In this document: piece by piece, positions 52,754-61,288 of the stretch
Layout: every line of letters begins with the position of its first letter
Position numbering within the stretch: position 1 is the stretch's first letter
From: Acidimicrobiales bacterium
GTDB taxonomy: Bacteria > Actinomycetota > Acidimicrobiia > Acidimicrobiales > Aldehydirespiratoraceae
DNA: 64,000 nt
Reading direction: 5' to 3'
Assembly (NCBI GenBank): GCA_033344915.1
Contig: JAWPML010000001.1
Location: forward strand, 1,236,369 to 1,300,368
Made by a program: the position numbers and the translations under genes
The notes under the pieces: generated by a model
Told to the model about the DNA's origin: nothing
The model's database searches: none
Seen by the model: only the letters and a program-made list of their open reading frames with translations

Positions 52754-55408
52754 ATGGCCAAAGTGATGTTGATCGACGGGAACTCGCTGACCTATCGCGC
52801 GTTCTTCGCCCTCCCCACCGACATGGCCACGGCCAGCGGTCAGGTGACCAACGCGGTGTTCGGGTTCACCTCGATGCTGATCAACCTGATCAAGGACCAC
52901 CAGCCCGATCACATCGGCGTGGCCTTCGACCGGCCGGAGCCGACGTTCCGCCACGAGATGACGCCGACGTACAAGGCCCAGCGGGAATCGGCGCCCGACA
53001 TCCTGCGTCAACAGATGGGGCTGGTACGCGAGGTGCTCGAGGCGTTGAAGATCCCGTCGATCGAGGTCGTGGGGTTCGAGGCGGACGACATCATCGCGAC
53101 GCTGGCCACCCAGGGGCGGGACCGCAAGGACGACGTGATCGTCGTGACCGGCGACCGCGACAGCTATCAGCTGGTCGAGGATCCGCACGTGAAGGTGCTC
53201 TACAACAAGCGTGGCGTCTCGGACTACGCCTTCTACGACGAGGCCGGGATCCTCGAGCGGACAGGGGTGAAGCCGAGCGACTACGTCCAGTACGCGGCAC
53301 TCCGGGGTGACAACTCCGACAACCTGCCGGGCGTGCCGGGCGTCGGTGAGAAGACGGCGGCCAAGCTCATCAACGAGCGGGGCGGCATCGACGGGATCTA
53401 CCAGGTGCTCGACGAGCTCACGCCGAAGCTGCGCGAGAATCTCGCCGCGAACGAGGCGAACGTCCGCAACAACGTCGAGATGATGGTGCTGGTCCGTGAC
53501 GTCAAGCTCGACATCGGCATCGACGACTTGAACCGGGGTGACCACGACTCCGACGAGGTGCGGAAGCTGTTCGACTTCCTGGAGTTCCGCACGCTCCACG
53601 ACCGGCTGGCCGAGGCGCTCGGCGGCGAGGTCGGGCCCGGCGCCGAGGTGCTGGAGGCCGAGCCGACGACCTTCGAGACGGCCGGCGACGCCGTTGCCGC
53701 GCTGGCCGCGGCCGGCAGCGGGAGCGGGGTGCTCGCGCTCGCGGTGCCGGATGCGGGCATCGACGACGGGCTGGCGTTCGTCATCGACGGCGCCGCCGCG
53801 GAGGTCGGGTTCGTGCCCGGCTCGCTGCTGAGTGACGAGAAGGTGATCGAGGCCCTGCGGGACCTGCTCGGCCCCGACGGCCGTCCGGTCGCGATGCACG
53901 GGGCGAAGGCCACCGCCCGGCGGCTGCTCGACCTCGGCGTCGACCTGCGGGACCTGCGGGTGGACACGCGGCTCGCTGCGTACCTGCTGGACCCGGCGGA
54001 CAACCGCTATGACCTGGGAGAACTCCTCCTGCGCTACGTCGGCATGGAGCTGCCGGAGTCCGGCGCGCCCGACGGGCAGCTGGATCTCGACGGCGACCAC
54101 GACGACGTAGCGGCCGAGCCGTGCCGGGCTGCGCTGGCGATCGACCGCCTCGTCGAGCCGCTGATCGAGGCGATGACGGCGCAAGGCCTGGTCGACCTCC
54201 ACGACGACCTCGAAGTGCCGCTCGTGCGGGTGCTGGCCCGCATGGAAGCGCTCGGTATCGGCGTCGATCCGGCCGTCCTCACCCGCATCCGGGACGAACT
54301 GACCGCGGAGACCGAGGGGCTGCGGGAGGCCGTGATCAACGAGGCGGGGCACGACTTCAACGTGAACTCCACCAAGCAGCTGCGCGAGGTCCTCTTCGAC
54401 GAGCTCGGGCTCACCCCGCAGAAGAAGACGAAGACCGGCTTCAGCACGGACGCCCAGTCGCTGGAGAAGATGCGCGACGAGCACCCCATCGTCGAGCACC
54501 TGCTGGCGTACCGCGAGATCGAGAAGCTCCGGTCCACCTACGGGGAGGGTCTGCTGGCCGAGGTCGGACCGGGCGACCGGATCCGGGCGACGTTCCAGCA
54601 GACCGTCGCCCGCACCGGGCGGCTGAGCTCGGACAAGCCGAATCTCCACAACATTCCCGTGCGATCCGATCGTGGGCGGGTGTTTCGCACCGCGTTCGTC
54701 GCCAAGCCCGGCCACAAGCTGCTGATCGCGGACTACGACCAGATCGAGCTTCGCTGCATCGCCCACCTGGCCGAGGATCCGGGTCTGCTGGAGGCGTTCC
54801 GGGCGGGCGACGACATCCACACCGCGACCGCCGCCCGCGTCTTCGACATCGCACCGGAGGACGTGCACGTCGAGGAGCGCAGCAAGGCGAAGATGGTGTC
54901 CTACGGCCTCGCCTACGGCATGGAGTCCTACGGGCTCGCCCAGCGGCTCAACATCCCCGTGTCCGAGGCGGCGGAGATCCTCGAGAGCTACTTCGAGGCG
55001 TTCCCGTCGGTGAAGCAGTACATGGACGACACGGTTGAGGAGGCCCGCGAGCGGGGCTACACGGAGACGTTGTTCGGGCGCCGGCGCCAGATCCCCGAGC
55101 TGTCATCGGGGAATCGCCAGGTCCGCATGGCGGGGGAGCGGCAGGCGATGAACGCCGGCATCCAGGGTCTCGCCGCCGACATCTTCAAGGTCGCCCTGGT
55201 CCGCCTCGACCAGCGAATCGAGGACGCCGGGCTCGAGAGCCGCATCGTCCTGCAGGTCCACGACGAGATCATCGTGGAGGCGCCCGACGCGGAAGTGGAG
55301 CAGGCGAGCGACCTCATGCGCGAGACGATGGAGAACGCGTTCGAGCTCGCCGTCCCGCTCGCCGTCGATCTCCAGGTCGCCACCACCTGGGCCGACGCCA
55401 AAGGCTGA
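52754..55408 (+). CDS. polA: DNA polymerase I
   Basis: 884 aa. The 5'-3' exonuclease domain (1-290) begins LIDGNSLTYRAFFALP and has VTGDRDSYQL and YAALRGDNSDNLPGVPGVG. The middle (305-480) keeps the fold of a 3'-5' exonuclease but not its acidic DxE residues, so no proofreading is expected, as in other actinobacteria. The polymerase domain (500-884) has motif A DYDQIELRCIAHLAED, motif B RSKAKMVSYGLAYGMESYGL and motif C LQVHDEIIVEAP. It fills gaps in repair and removes RNA primers. A family B palindrome follows the stop. Confidence 0.96.
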   Translation: MAKVMLIDGNSLTYRAFFALPTDMATASGQVTNAVFGFTSMLINLIKDHQPDHIGVAFDRPEPTFRHEMTPTYKAQRESAPDILRQQMGLVREVLEALKIPSIEVVGFEADDIIATLATQGRDRKDDVIVVTGDRDSYQLVEDPHVKVLYNKRGVSDYAFYDEAGILERTGVKPSDYVQYAALRGDNSDNLPGVPGVGEKTAAKLINERGGIDGIYQVLDELTPKLRENLAANEANVRNNVEMMVLVRDVKLDIGIDDLNRGDHDSDEVRKLFDFLEFRTLHDRLAEALGGEVGPGAEVLEAEPTTFETAGDAVAALAAAGSGSGVLALAVPDAGIDDGLAFVIDGAAAEVGFVPGSLLSDEKVIEALRDLLGPDGRPVAMHGAKATARRLLDLGVDLRDLRVDTRLAAYLLDPADNRYDLGELLLRYVGMELPESGAPDGQLDLDGDHDDVAAEPCRAALAIDRLVEPLIEAMTAQGLVDLHDDLEVPLVRVLARMEALGIGVDPAVLTRIRDELTAETEGLREAVINEAGHDFNVNSTKQLREVLFDELGLTPQKKTKTGFSTDAQSLEKMRDEHPIVEHLLAYREIEKLRSTYGEGLLAEVGPGDRIRATFQQTVARTGRLSSDKPNLHNIPVRSDRGRVFRTAFVAKPGHKLLIADYDQIELRCIAHLAEDPGLLEAFRAGDDIHTATAARVFDIAPEDVHVEERSKAKMVSYGLAYGMESYGLAQRLNIPVSEAAEILESYFEAFPSVKQYMDDTVEEARERGYTETLFGRRRQIPELSSGNRQVRMAGERQAMNAGIQGLAADIFKVALVRLDQRIEDAGLESRIVLQVHDEIIVEAPDAEVEQASDLMRETMENAFELAVPLAVDLQVATTWADAKG

Positions 55409-55421
55409 CCGCAACCCCTTC

Positions 55422-55472
55422 CGTTCTGGGTGAACGGGGGCGCGGTTTCCAGCCGTATGTTCACCCAGAACG
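55422..55472. repeat. family B palindromic repeat, copy 1 (after polA)
   Basis: Arms CGTTCTGGGTGAAC (55422-55435) and its exact complement (55459-55472), 14 bp, with a 23-nt loop containing GCGCGGTTTCCAGCCGTAT. Two more copies are at 56449-56499 and 56511-56560. It may serve as the polA terminator. Confidence 0.8.
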
Positions 55473-55516
55473 AGATCGGGGCCGGCGCTGTCACACCTCG
55501 GCGCAAGTCTGTGCCC

Positions 55517-56460
55517 ATGCACGACTACGACCGAACCATCGCCCTGATCGCCCTCGACCAGCACGGCGTGATGAGTCGCCGCCAACTGCGCAACGCGGGT
55601 TAACGACCGGGGTCATTTCCCGGCGGGTGGCCGCCGGGCGCCTCACGGCCGTCTCGGCGCGGGTGCTGCGCGTCGCCGGGGCGGCGCCGAGCGAGGCGTC
55701 GCAACTCATGGCGGCCGTTCTCGACGTGGACGACCACGCGTGCGTCTCGCATGCGTCGGCCGCCGGGCTCTGGGGGTTCACCGGGTTTCGCGCATTGCCG
55801 CCGACGATCACCGGAATCCGGCGGACCGGACGATCGGCCGCGACCCTGCCCCATGAGCTGCACCGTCCGCGCCGGCTCCTCCCGCACCACGTGGTGGAGC
55901 TGGACGGACTCCGGATCACGACGCCAACCCGGACACTGTTCGATCTCGCTGCGTTGCCGACCGTATGGCCGAAGCGTGTCGAACTGCTGCTGGACAGTGC
56001 CTGGTCGCGCGGTCTGGTCAGCCACGCGTCGCTCACCCGCATGCTGGGCGAGATCGGCCGGCGGGGGCGGGCGGGCACGGTCCTGATGCGGGAACTGCTC
56101 GCCGCCCGTCCCCCGGACCACCGACCACCCGAGTCGAACCTCGAGTCCCGATTCGACGAACTGGCCCGGCGAGCGGGCTTCACCGGCTTCGAGCGGCAGG
56201 TGGATGTCGGAGGCGAGGACGGTTGGATCGGCCGCGTCGACTTCCTCGACCCGCGCCGCAGGATCGTCGTCGAGGTCGACTCGGAGCGCTTCCACTCCTC
56301 GTTGACCGATCGGCATCGCGACGACAGCCGCCACGCTGCCCTACGGGACGCCGGGTATCTCGTGGAGTCCTTCACCGACCACGACCTGTTCCACGACGCC
56401 GACGGCGTGATCGACCGGCTGCATGCGCTCCACCGAGCGGCCACCCTCCGTTCCGGGTGA
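55517..56460 (+). pseudogene. AbiEi-like/DUF559 endonuclease-fold gene, frameshifted near its 5' end
   Basis: An ATG at 55517 starts 28 codons that read ALDQHGVMSRRQLRNAG, the winged-helix opening of AbiEi-type DUF559 proteins, then stop at TAA 55601. In the next frame the same family sequence continues without a gap from 55600 (LTTGVISRRVAAGRLTAVS) to 56460. A one-base change at 55600-55603 explains it. The surviving frame can start at GTG 55627 and gives 277 aa. Its C-terminus has RVDFLDPRRRIVVEVDSERF, the Asp and Glu of a Vsr-like PD-(D/E)XK site, then RHRDDSRHAALRDAGYLVE. Family B palindromes lie on both sides, and the last codons are part of copy 2. It may be a decayed gene, a sequencing error or a programmed shift. 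Confidence 0.7.
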
Positions 56461-56499
56461 GCCGAGGCGCGGTTTCCAGCCGTATGTTCACCCAGAACG
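56449..56499. repeat. family B palindromic repeat, copy 2
   Basis: The right arm GTTCACCCAGAACG (56486-56499) is intact. The left arm (56449-56462, CGTTCCGGGTGAGC) has changed bases and contains the stop codon of the DUF559 gene. The loop is nearly the same as in copy 1. Confidence 0.75.
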
Positions 56500-56510
56500 A
56501 GAAGGGCGGG

Positions 56511-56560
56511 GTTCTGGGTGAGCGGGGGCGCGGTTTTCAGCCGTATGTTCACCCAGAACG
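56511..56560. repeat. family B palindromic repeat, copy 3
   Basis: Left arm GTTCTGGGTGAGC (56511-56523), right arm GTTCACCCAGAAC (56547-56559), with one mismatch and the same loop (GCGCGGTTTTCAGCCGTAT). It lies 20 nt before the methyltransferase start, close enough to affect its ribosome-binding site. Confidence 0.75.
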
Positions 56561-56579
56561 AGAGGGGGGAGAGCGCTCG

Positions 56580-57317
56580 ATGGGGGAGTACGACCACTGG
56601 TTCGAGGGGTTGGCGGACCACATGGGGGCGGCGTATCTGCGGTACTCGTTCACGAAGGGGACCGTGCGGGAGATCGACGCGCTCGTCGAGCGGCTGGGGT
56701 TGCGGGCTCCGGCGAGGATCCTCGACGTCGGCTGTGGGCCGGGGCGCCATGCCAACGAGTTGGGGCGCCGCGGGTTCGAGGTGCACGGCGTGGACATCAG
56801 TGAGACGTTCCTGGAGGTCGCCCGGCGAGACGCCCCCGACGGGGTCACCTACGCCCGTGAGGATGCCCGTGACCTGCCCTTTCGCGAGGAGTTCGACCTC
56901 GCGATCTCGATCTGCCAGGGCGCGTTCGGTCTCGCCGGCGGTCCGGCGGCAGGGGAGCGCCTCGACCCCGATCTCGAGATACTGGCGGCCATGGCCCGCT
57001 CCCTTCGCCCGGGCGGAACGCTCGTGTTCACGGCGTTCAGCGCCTACCTCCAGGTGGCGAACCTGCTCGACGGGAACGACTTCGACGCCGACAGCGGTGT
57101 CCACCGCGAGACGACCGAGATCCGCGACGGGGACGGCACCGTCACGACGGCAGATCTCTGGACGACCTGCTTCACCCCGCGCGAACTCCGCCTCATGTGT
57201 GGCGCCGTCGGGCTCGAGGTCCGCTCGATCGATGCGGTCGAACCCGGCCGGTGGCAGCCCCGTCCTCCCGATGTCGACTCGCCCGAATTCCTGGTGATCG
57301 CCGAGGTGTCAGCCTGA
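56580..57317 (+). CDS. class I SAM-dependent methyltransferase
   Basis: 245 aa. Motif I is ILDVGCGPGRHANELGRRGF followed by VHGVDIS (motif II, acidic end). Motif III-like FDLAISICQGAFGL and LRPGGTLVFTAFSAY follow. The N-terminus (YDHWFEGLADHMGAAYLRYS) is typical of small-molecule methyltransferases of this group. The substrate is unknown. The ATG has GGGGGAGAG upstream. It overlaps the convergent LLM gene by 9 nt. Confidence 0.85.
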   Translation: MGEYDHWFEGLADHMGAAYLRYSFTKGTVREIDALVERLGLRAPARILDVGCGPGRHANELGRRGFEVHGVDISETFLEVARRDAPDGVTYAREDARDLPFREEFDLAISICQGAFGLAGGPAAGERLDPDLEILAAMARSLRPGGTLVFTAFSAYLQVANLLDGNDFDADSGVHRETTEIRDGDGTVTTADLWTTCFTPRELRLMCGAVGLEVRSIDAVEPGRWQPRPPDVDSPEFLVIAEVSA

Positions 57318-58442
57318 TCGCGATCGGAAGTACGGGAGGACGTGCTCGCCCAGGTTGCGCAGCGTCTCGAGCTGCGGTTCCTGGGGGATCGTGCCCATCT
57401 GGACGAGGAAGAGGATCTCGTCGGCCCCCGCATCGATGAGCCGCGACACGTAGCCGATGCAGTCGTCGACGGTGCCGTACGCGTGGTTCGGGTTGAGCAT
57501 CGCCATCTTCGGATCCGAGAAATCGACCCGGACCTGCTCCGAGCCGATGGACGTCTCGATGACCGCCGTGCCGTCCCGCTCGGTGCGGCTGTCGTGGGGC
57601 CAGCTGTCGGGATCGGGCAGCGGCGTCTTGCCATCGCTCGACCAGTGCCCGATGGACTCGAGGAAGAAGCGCTGGCCCCGCACGCCGAGGCGGCGGGCCT
57701 CCTCGCCGTCCTCGAGCACGACGGCCGGGCAGAGCGCCGCCAGGTGCTCGGTCGGCCGCACGCCGACCTGCTCCTCCGGATCGCGGTTCGCGAAGGCCTC
57801 CCGGTAGACGCGGTTCTTCTCCGCGACCTGTTCGGGGCCGCCGAAGCCGAGCACGAGTGCGCCGATGCCCCGCGAACCGGCATCGACCAGCGTCGCGGTC
57901 TGCGTGCAGGCCTGGTAGAGCGGCGGGTGCGGCGTCTGGAGCGGCTTCGGATGGATCGGACGCGGCGGAACATCGACGAAGCGGCCGTGGTGCTCGACGA
58001 CGTCCTCCACCCAGAACCGGGGCACGAGCCGCATCGCCTCGTCGACCATCGGGCCGAGCTCGGACTTCTCGTAGCCGAACGTGCCGGCCTCCTGCTCCGT
58101 GCCCCCCTTGCCGAAGCCGACGTGGAGTCGCCCGCCGGAGAGGATGTCGAGGGTGGCGCAGCGTTCGGCCACCTTGACCGGGTGGTTCATCTTCGGCGGT
58201 AGACAGATCACGCCGTGACCGATGCCGATACGGCTCGTCGCGCCCGCCAGGTAGGCCAGGAACGTCTCGGGCGCGCTCATGTGCGCGTACATCGTCAGGG
58301 CGGTGTGTTCGACGGCCCAGATCACGTCGAAGCCGAGCTCCTCGGCCAGCAGGGCCTGCTCCAGGGTCTCGGCGAACACCTGATGATCGCCCTCTCGGGT
58401 CGGGTTGGCCGTCTGGGCCTCGTAGATCAGCGAGAACTTCAT
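57309..58442 (-). CDS. LLM-class flavin-dependent oxidoreductase
   Basis: 377 aa. MKFSLIYEAQTANPTREGDH opens the barrel, then VIWAVEHTALTMYAHMSAPE (EH-type motif), GHGVICLPPKMNHPVKVAER and LSGGRLHVGFGKGGTEQEAG. This is the same subgroup as the gene at 28690, to which it is clearly related. The start ATG at 58442 is chosen because it begins the first strand; 27 nt upstream in frame there is another possible start. Substrate and cofactor form (FMN or F420) are unknown. Confidence 0.83.
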   Translation of the reverse strand: MKFSLIYEAQTANPTREGDHQVFAETLEQALLAEELGFDVIWAVEHTALTMYAHMSAPETFLAYLAGATSRIGIGHGVICLPPKMNHPVKVAERCATLDILSGGRLHVGFGKGGTEQEAGTFGYEKSELGPMVDEAMRLVPRFWVEDVVEHHGRFVDVPPRPIHPKPLQTPHPPLYQACTQTATLVDAGSRGIGALVLGFGGPEQVAEKNRVYREAFANRDPEEQVGVRPTEHLAALCPAVVLEDGEEARRLGVRGQRFFLESIGHWSSDGKTPLPDPDSWPHDSRTERDGTAVIETSIGSEQVRVDFSDPKMAMLNPNHAYGTVDDCIGYVSRLIDAGADEILFLVQMGTIPQEPQLETLRNLGEHVLPYFRSRSG

Positions 58443-58573
58443 GGGCGTGGGCCGGACAGTAGCCGCCACGGGAGTTTCTGGAGGACGCCAGGGCTAGCCT
58501 TGCAAGGCTGTCTTTCTGACAGGGCTCCCGGGTCCGATACCCGAGCGTCAACTCGATTGGACGAGAAGAAGCA
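58443..58573 (+). promoter_or_regulatory. leader and promoter region of rpsA
   Basis: TAGCCT (58495-58500) may be the -10, giving a leader of about 67 nt. The leader can fold as AGCCTTGCAAGGCT (58496-58509, perfect palindrome), CTGTC...GACAG (58508-58522) and CGGGT-ccgat-ACCCG. S1 controls its own translation in other bacteria; such control here is inference. Confidence 0.4.
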
Positions 58574-60067
58574 ATGACTGACACCGCAGCCGACGAGACC
58601 CAGTTCGGCACCTTCGATTCCGAAGGCAACTACACCCCCCGCCAGATCGTCGACGCCGACCTCGGTGGCGTCGACATCGAAGAGGCCTACACGAGCACGA
58701 TGGTGCTCGTCGAAGACGGCCAGCTCGTCGAGGGCACCGTCGTCCGGGTCGACCAGGACGAGGTCCTGCTCGACATCGGCTACAAGTCCGAAGGCGTGAT
58801 CCCGAGCCGCGAGCTCTCGATTCGCAACGACGTCGATCCCAACGAGGTCGTCTCGATGGGCGACTCGATCGAAGCCCTCGTGATCACCAAGGAAGACAAG
58901 GAAGGGCGTCTCGTCCTCTCCAAGAAGCGCGCCCAGTACGAGCGCGCCTGGGGCAAGATCGAAGAGATCAAGGAAGCCGAGGGCATGGTCAAGGGCCCGG
59001 TGATCGAGGTCGTCAAGGGCGGTCTGATCATCGACATCGGCCTGCGGGGCTTCCTGCCGGCGTCGCTGGTCGAGCTGCGCCGTGTGCGCGACCTCCAGCC
59101 CTACGTGGGCAAGGAGCTCGAGGCCAAGATCATCGAACTCGACAAGAATCGCAACAATGTCGTTCTCTCCCGTCGGGCCTGGCTCGAGGAGACGCAGAAG
59201 GAACAGCGCGAGGCGTTCCTCGACAACCTCAAGCCGGGCGAGAAGCGCACCGGTGTGGTGTCCTCCGTCGTCAACTTCGGCGCCTTCGTCGATCTCGGCG
59301 GCATGGACGGCCTTGTGCACGTCTCGGAGCTCTCGTGGAAGCACGTCGACCATCCGTCCTCCGTCGTCACCGTCGGCGACGAGATCGAGGTCGAGGTGCT
59401 CGAGGTCGATCTCGATCGTGAGCGCATCAGCCTGTCGCTGAAGGCGACGCAGCAGGATCCGTGGCAGGAGTTCGCCGGATCGCACCGCGTGGGCGAGCTG
59501 GTCTACGGCCGGGTCACCAAGCTCGTGCCGTTCGGTTCGTTCGTCCAGGTCGGCGACGGCATCGAGGGTCTCGTCCACATCTCCGAGATGTCGGCGCACC
59601 ATGTCGACCTGCCCGAGCAGGTCGTCACGCCGGGCGAGGAGCTGTGGGTCAAGATCATCGATCTCGATCTCCAGCGCCGCCGGATCAGCCTGTCGATCAA
59701 GCAGGCCGCCGAGGGTGGCGAGGTCGCCGCCGAGTACCAGGAGCACTTCGGTGCCCACGCCTACGACAACGAGGGCAACTATCTCGGTGAGGACACCGCC
59801 TCCGAGGGTCAGCAGGCCTGGGAGGAGTACTACGCCGAGGCCGGCGAGGACGCTCCGGCGCCGGGGACGACCGAGGTGGCCGAGGACGGCACCGAGTACG
59901 AGTACGAGTACGTCGAGGAAGAGGTCGAGGTCGAGGTCGCCGAGGGCGAGGAGCCCGCGGCGGCAGTCGCCGACGAGCCTGCTGCGGCCGAGGCGCCCGC
60001 TGCCGACGAACCGGCGGCCGAAGCAGCCGACGAACCGGCGGCCGAAGCAGCCGACGAAGAGGCCTGA
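58574..60067 (+). CDS. rpsA: 30S ribosomal protein S1
   Basis: 497 aa with four S1 RNA-binding repeats, the actinobacterial number. They begin near residues 47 (EGTVVRVDQDEVLLDIGYKS), 140 (KGPVIEVVKGGLIIDIGLRG), 225 (RTGVVSSVVNFGAFVDLGGM) and 311 (YGRVTKLVPFGSFVQVGDGI). The last 90 residues are acidic and low in complexity, with ADEPAAEA repeats at the end. S1 brings mRNA to the ribosome; in a genome with many leaderless messages its importance may differ. It follows polA by a few genes, as in mycobacteria. Confidence 0.96.
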   Translation: MTDTAADETQFGTFDSEGNYTPRQIVDADLGGVDIEEAYTSTMVLVEDGQLVEGTVVRVDQDEVLLDIGYKSEGVIPSRELSIRNDVDPNEVVSMGDSIEALVITKEDKEGRLVLSKKRAQYERAWGKIEEIKEAEGMVKGPVIEVVKGGLIIDIGLRGFLPASLVELRRVRDLQPYVGKELEAKIIELDKNRNNVVLSRRAWLEETQKEQREAFLDNLKPGEKRTGVVSSVVNFGAFVDLGGMDGLVHVSELSWKHVDHPSSVVTVGDEIEVEVLEVDLDRERISLSLKATQQDPWQEFAGSHRVGELVYGRVTKLVPFGSFVQVGDGIEGLVHISEMSAHHVDLPEQVVTPGEELWVKIIDLDLQRRRISLSIKQAAEGGEVAAEYQEHFGAHAYDNEGNYLGEDTASEGQQAWEEYYAEAGEDAPAPGTTEVAEDGTEYEYEYVEEEVEVEVAEGEEPAAAVADEPAAAEAPAADEPAAEAADEPAAEAADEEA

Positions 60068-60106
60068 TCCGGGCGGCCCACGGCCGCTCTGCAACCGAGT
60101 CCACGG

Positions 60107-60130
60107 ACGGGCGCCCCACGGGGCGTCCGT
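60107..60130 (+). terminator. hairpin terminator after rpsA
   Basis: An 11-bp stem with one G-U pair (60107-60117 with 60120-60130) and a 2-nt loop, 40 nt after the stop. It is followed by TCCGCGTTTGCG, a weak T-containing tail. Confidence 0.7.
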
Positions 60131-60155
60131 TCCGCGTTTGCGTCAAGAACACACG

Positions 60156-60280
60156 GGAAAGCGCCGTTGAAGAGCACGTCCTCCGGACGTCTCACGCGTG
60201 TCGGGACCCAAGTCCCGAGCCAAAGCCTCAACAACGAGGCGGCGCTTCCGACAGGGGGACCGCAGAAGGTCACTCTCCCC
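60156..60280 (+). ncRNA. candidate structured leader RNA of the Tad pilus operon
   Basis: A multi-branched fold can be drawn by hand. P1 closes it: 60156-60166 with 60240-60249, 9-10 bp and one bulged A. Inside are P2 (60172-60193, nine pairs with one bulge, 3-nt loop), P3 (60201-60218, 7 bp, loop CCAA) and P4 (60225-60240, 5 bp; its last base competes with P1). A further hairpin, P5, follows (GGGG 60255-60258 and GACC with GGTC and CCCC up to 60280) just before the GAGG and GTG start at 60293. The layout is that of an aptamer plus expression platform. I see no GNRA loop or other hallmark of c-di-GMP class I. Ligand or protein unknown. Confidence 0.5.
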
Positions 60281-60292
60281 AACGAGGTTCCC

Positions 60293-61288
60293 GTGAGTTC
60301 CCGTAAGACACTCATCTTGATCGCAGCGATTGCGGCCGGCGTCTTCGCCGGCGTGGCGTTGCTCAACTACGTCCGAGGCATCGAAAGCGATGTCTACGCA
60401 GACGCTCAGCCCGTCGACGTGCTGATCGCCACCGCGGACATCCCCGAGGGGACCCCGGTTGCGCAGGCGCTCGACTCGATCGAGCGTCAGCAGATCCCGT
60501 TGAACATCCGGCCGGCGACGTTCGTCTCTCCGGACAACCTGGACCCGATCACCGGCCTCGTCTCGCAGGGCGAGATCGTGCGCAACCAGATCATCGTCAA
60601 GGGCCTGTTCGTCGACCCATCGGTGGTGACGCTCTCGCTCAAGGACCAGATCCCGACCGGCAACGTGGCCTTCTCGATGGAACTCGACACGGTCCGGGCG
60701 GTTGGTGGCTACCTCCAGCCCGGTGACGAGGTCAACATGATGATCACGCACGGGTCGAACTGTGCCACCGAGGAGGATCCGACCGACGAGACGCTCGACT
60801 TCGACGAGCTCGGTTCGGTCGACAACGGTCAGGGGAACTCGTTCGGGGCGAACATCTCCGCCGAGAGTGAGTCCTACTGCACCTACACGCAGCCGGCCCG
60901 GTATCTCTACCAGCGGGTCGAGATCCTCGCGATCGGCGCCCGCCAGCAGATCCAGACCGGCGAGGTCGACAACCGGGCGCTGACCCCGCAGGGCGGCACC
61001 ATCACCTTCCTGGTGCCGAACGAGGCCGCCCAGCTGCTCGCCTCGGTCGCTCCCGGCGACGTCTACCTCACGCTGCTTCCCGAGGACTACGAGGTCGAGG
61101 CGCTGCCGGCGCTCACGGCCGCCCTCATGTCGAACGCCACCCCCGCCGAGCTCTCGGACTGTGCGACCCCGTACGGCCCCGACGGCTTCATCGAGGGTGA
61201 CGCCACCACCGTCAGCGAAGGCGTGGATCTGACCAGCAACTACGTGCTCGGTCACTGCGTCCCGATCTGGCTCGAAGAGGGAGAGTGA
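60293..61288 (+). CDS. cpaB: Flp/Tad pilus assembly protein CpaB (RcpC)
   Basis: 331 aa from GTG 60293. An N-terminal membrane anchor (LILIAAIAAGVFAGVALLNY) is followed by a SAF domain (VDVLIATADIPEGTPVAQAL, QGEIVRNQIIVKGLF) and a RcpC-type beta domain (TLSLKDQIPTGNVAFSMELD, YLQPGDEVNMMITHG). GALTPQGGTITFLV-like RALTPQGGTITFLVPNEAAQ follows. It works at the periplasmic side or outside face of the Tad secretion machine. A TTG at 60167 would add 42 residues, but that stretch is better read as the folded leader. GAGG lies 9 nt before the GTG. Confidence 0.8.
   Translation: MSSRKTLILIAAIAAGVFAGVALLNYVRGIESDVYADAQPVDVLIATADIPEGTPVAQALDSIERQQIPLNIRPATFVSPDNLDPITGLVSQGEIVRNQIIVKGLFVDPSVVTLSLKDQIPTGNVAFSMELDTVRAVGGYLQPGDEVNMMITHGSNCATEEDPTDETLDFDELGSVDNGQGNSFGANISAESESYCTYTQPARYLYQRVEILAIGARQQIQTGEVDNRALTPQGGTITFLVPNEAAQLLASVAPGDVYLTLLPEDYEVEALPALTAALMSNATPAELSDCATPYGPDGFIEGDATTVSEGVDLTSNYVLGHCVPIWLEEGE

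Noticed and set aside
60156-60249. Known c-di-GMP class I riboswitch before cpaB
   Set aside because: A CAAAGCC run is present, but the GNRA tetraloop, its receptor and the usual two-helix layout are not.
60167-60292. TTG start giving CpaB 42 extra residues
   Set aside because: The extra residues have no signal-like or conserved look, the DNA folds strongly, and GTG 60293 puts the membrane anchor at the N-terminus as in the family.
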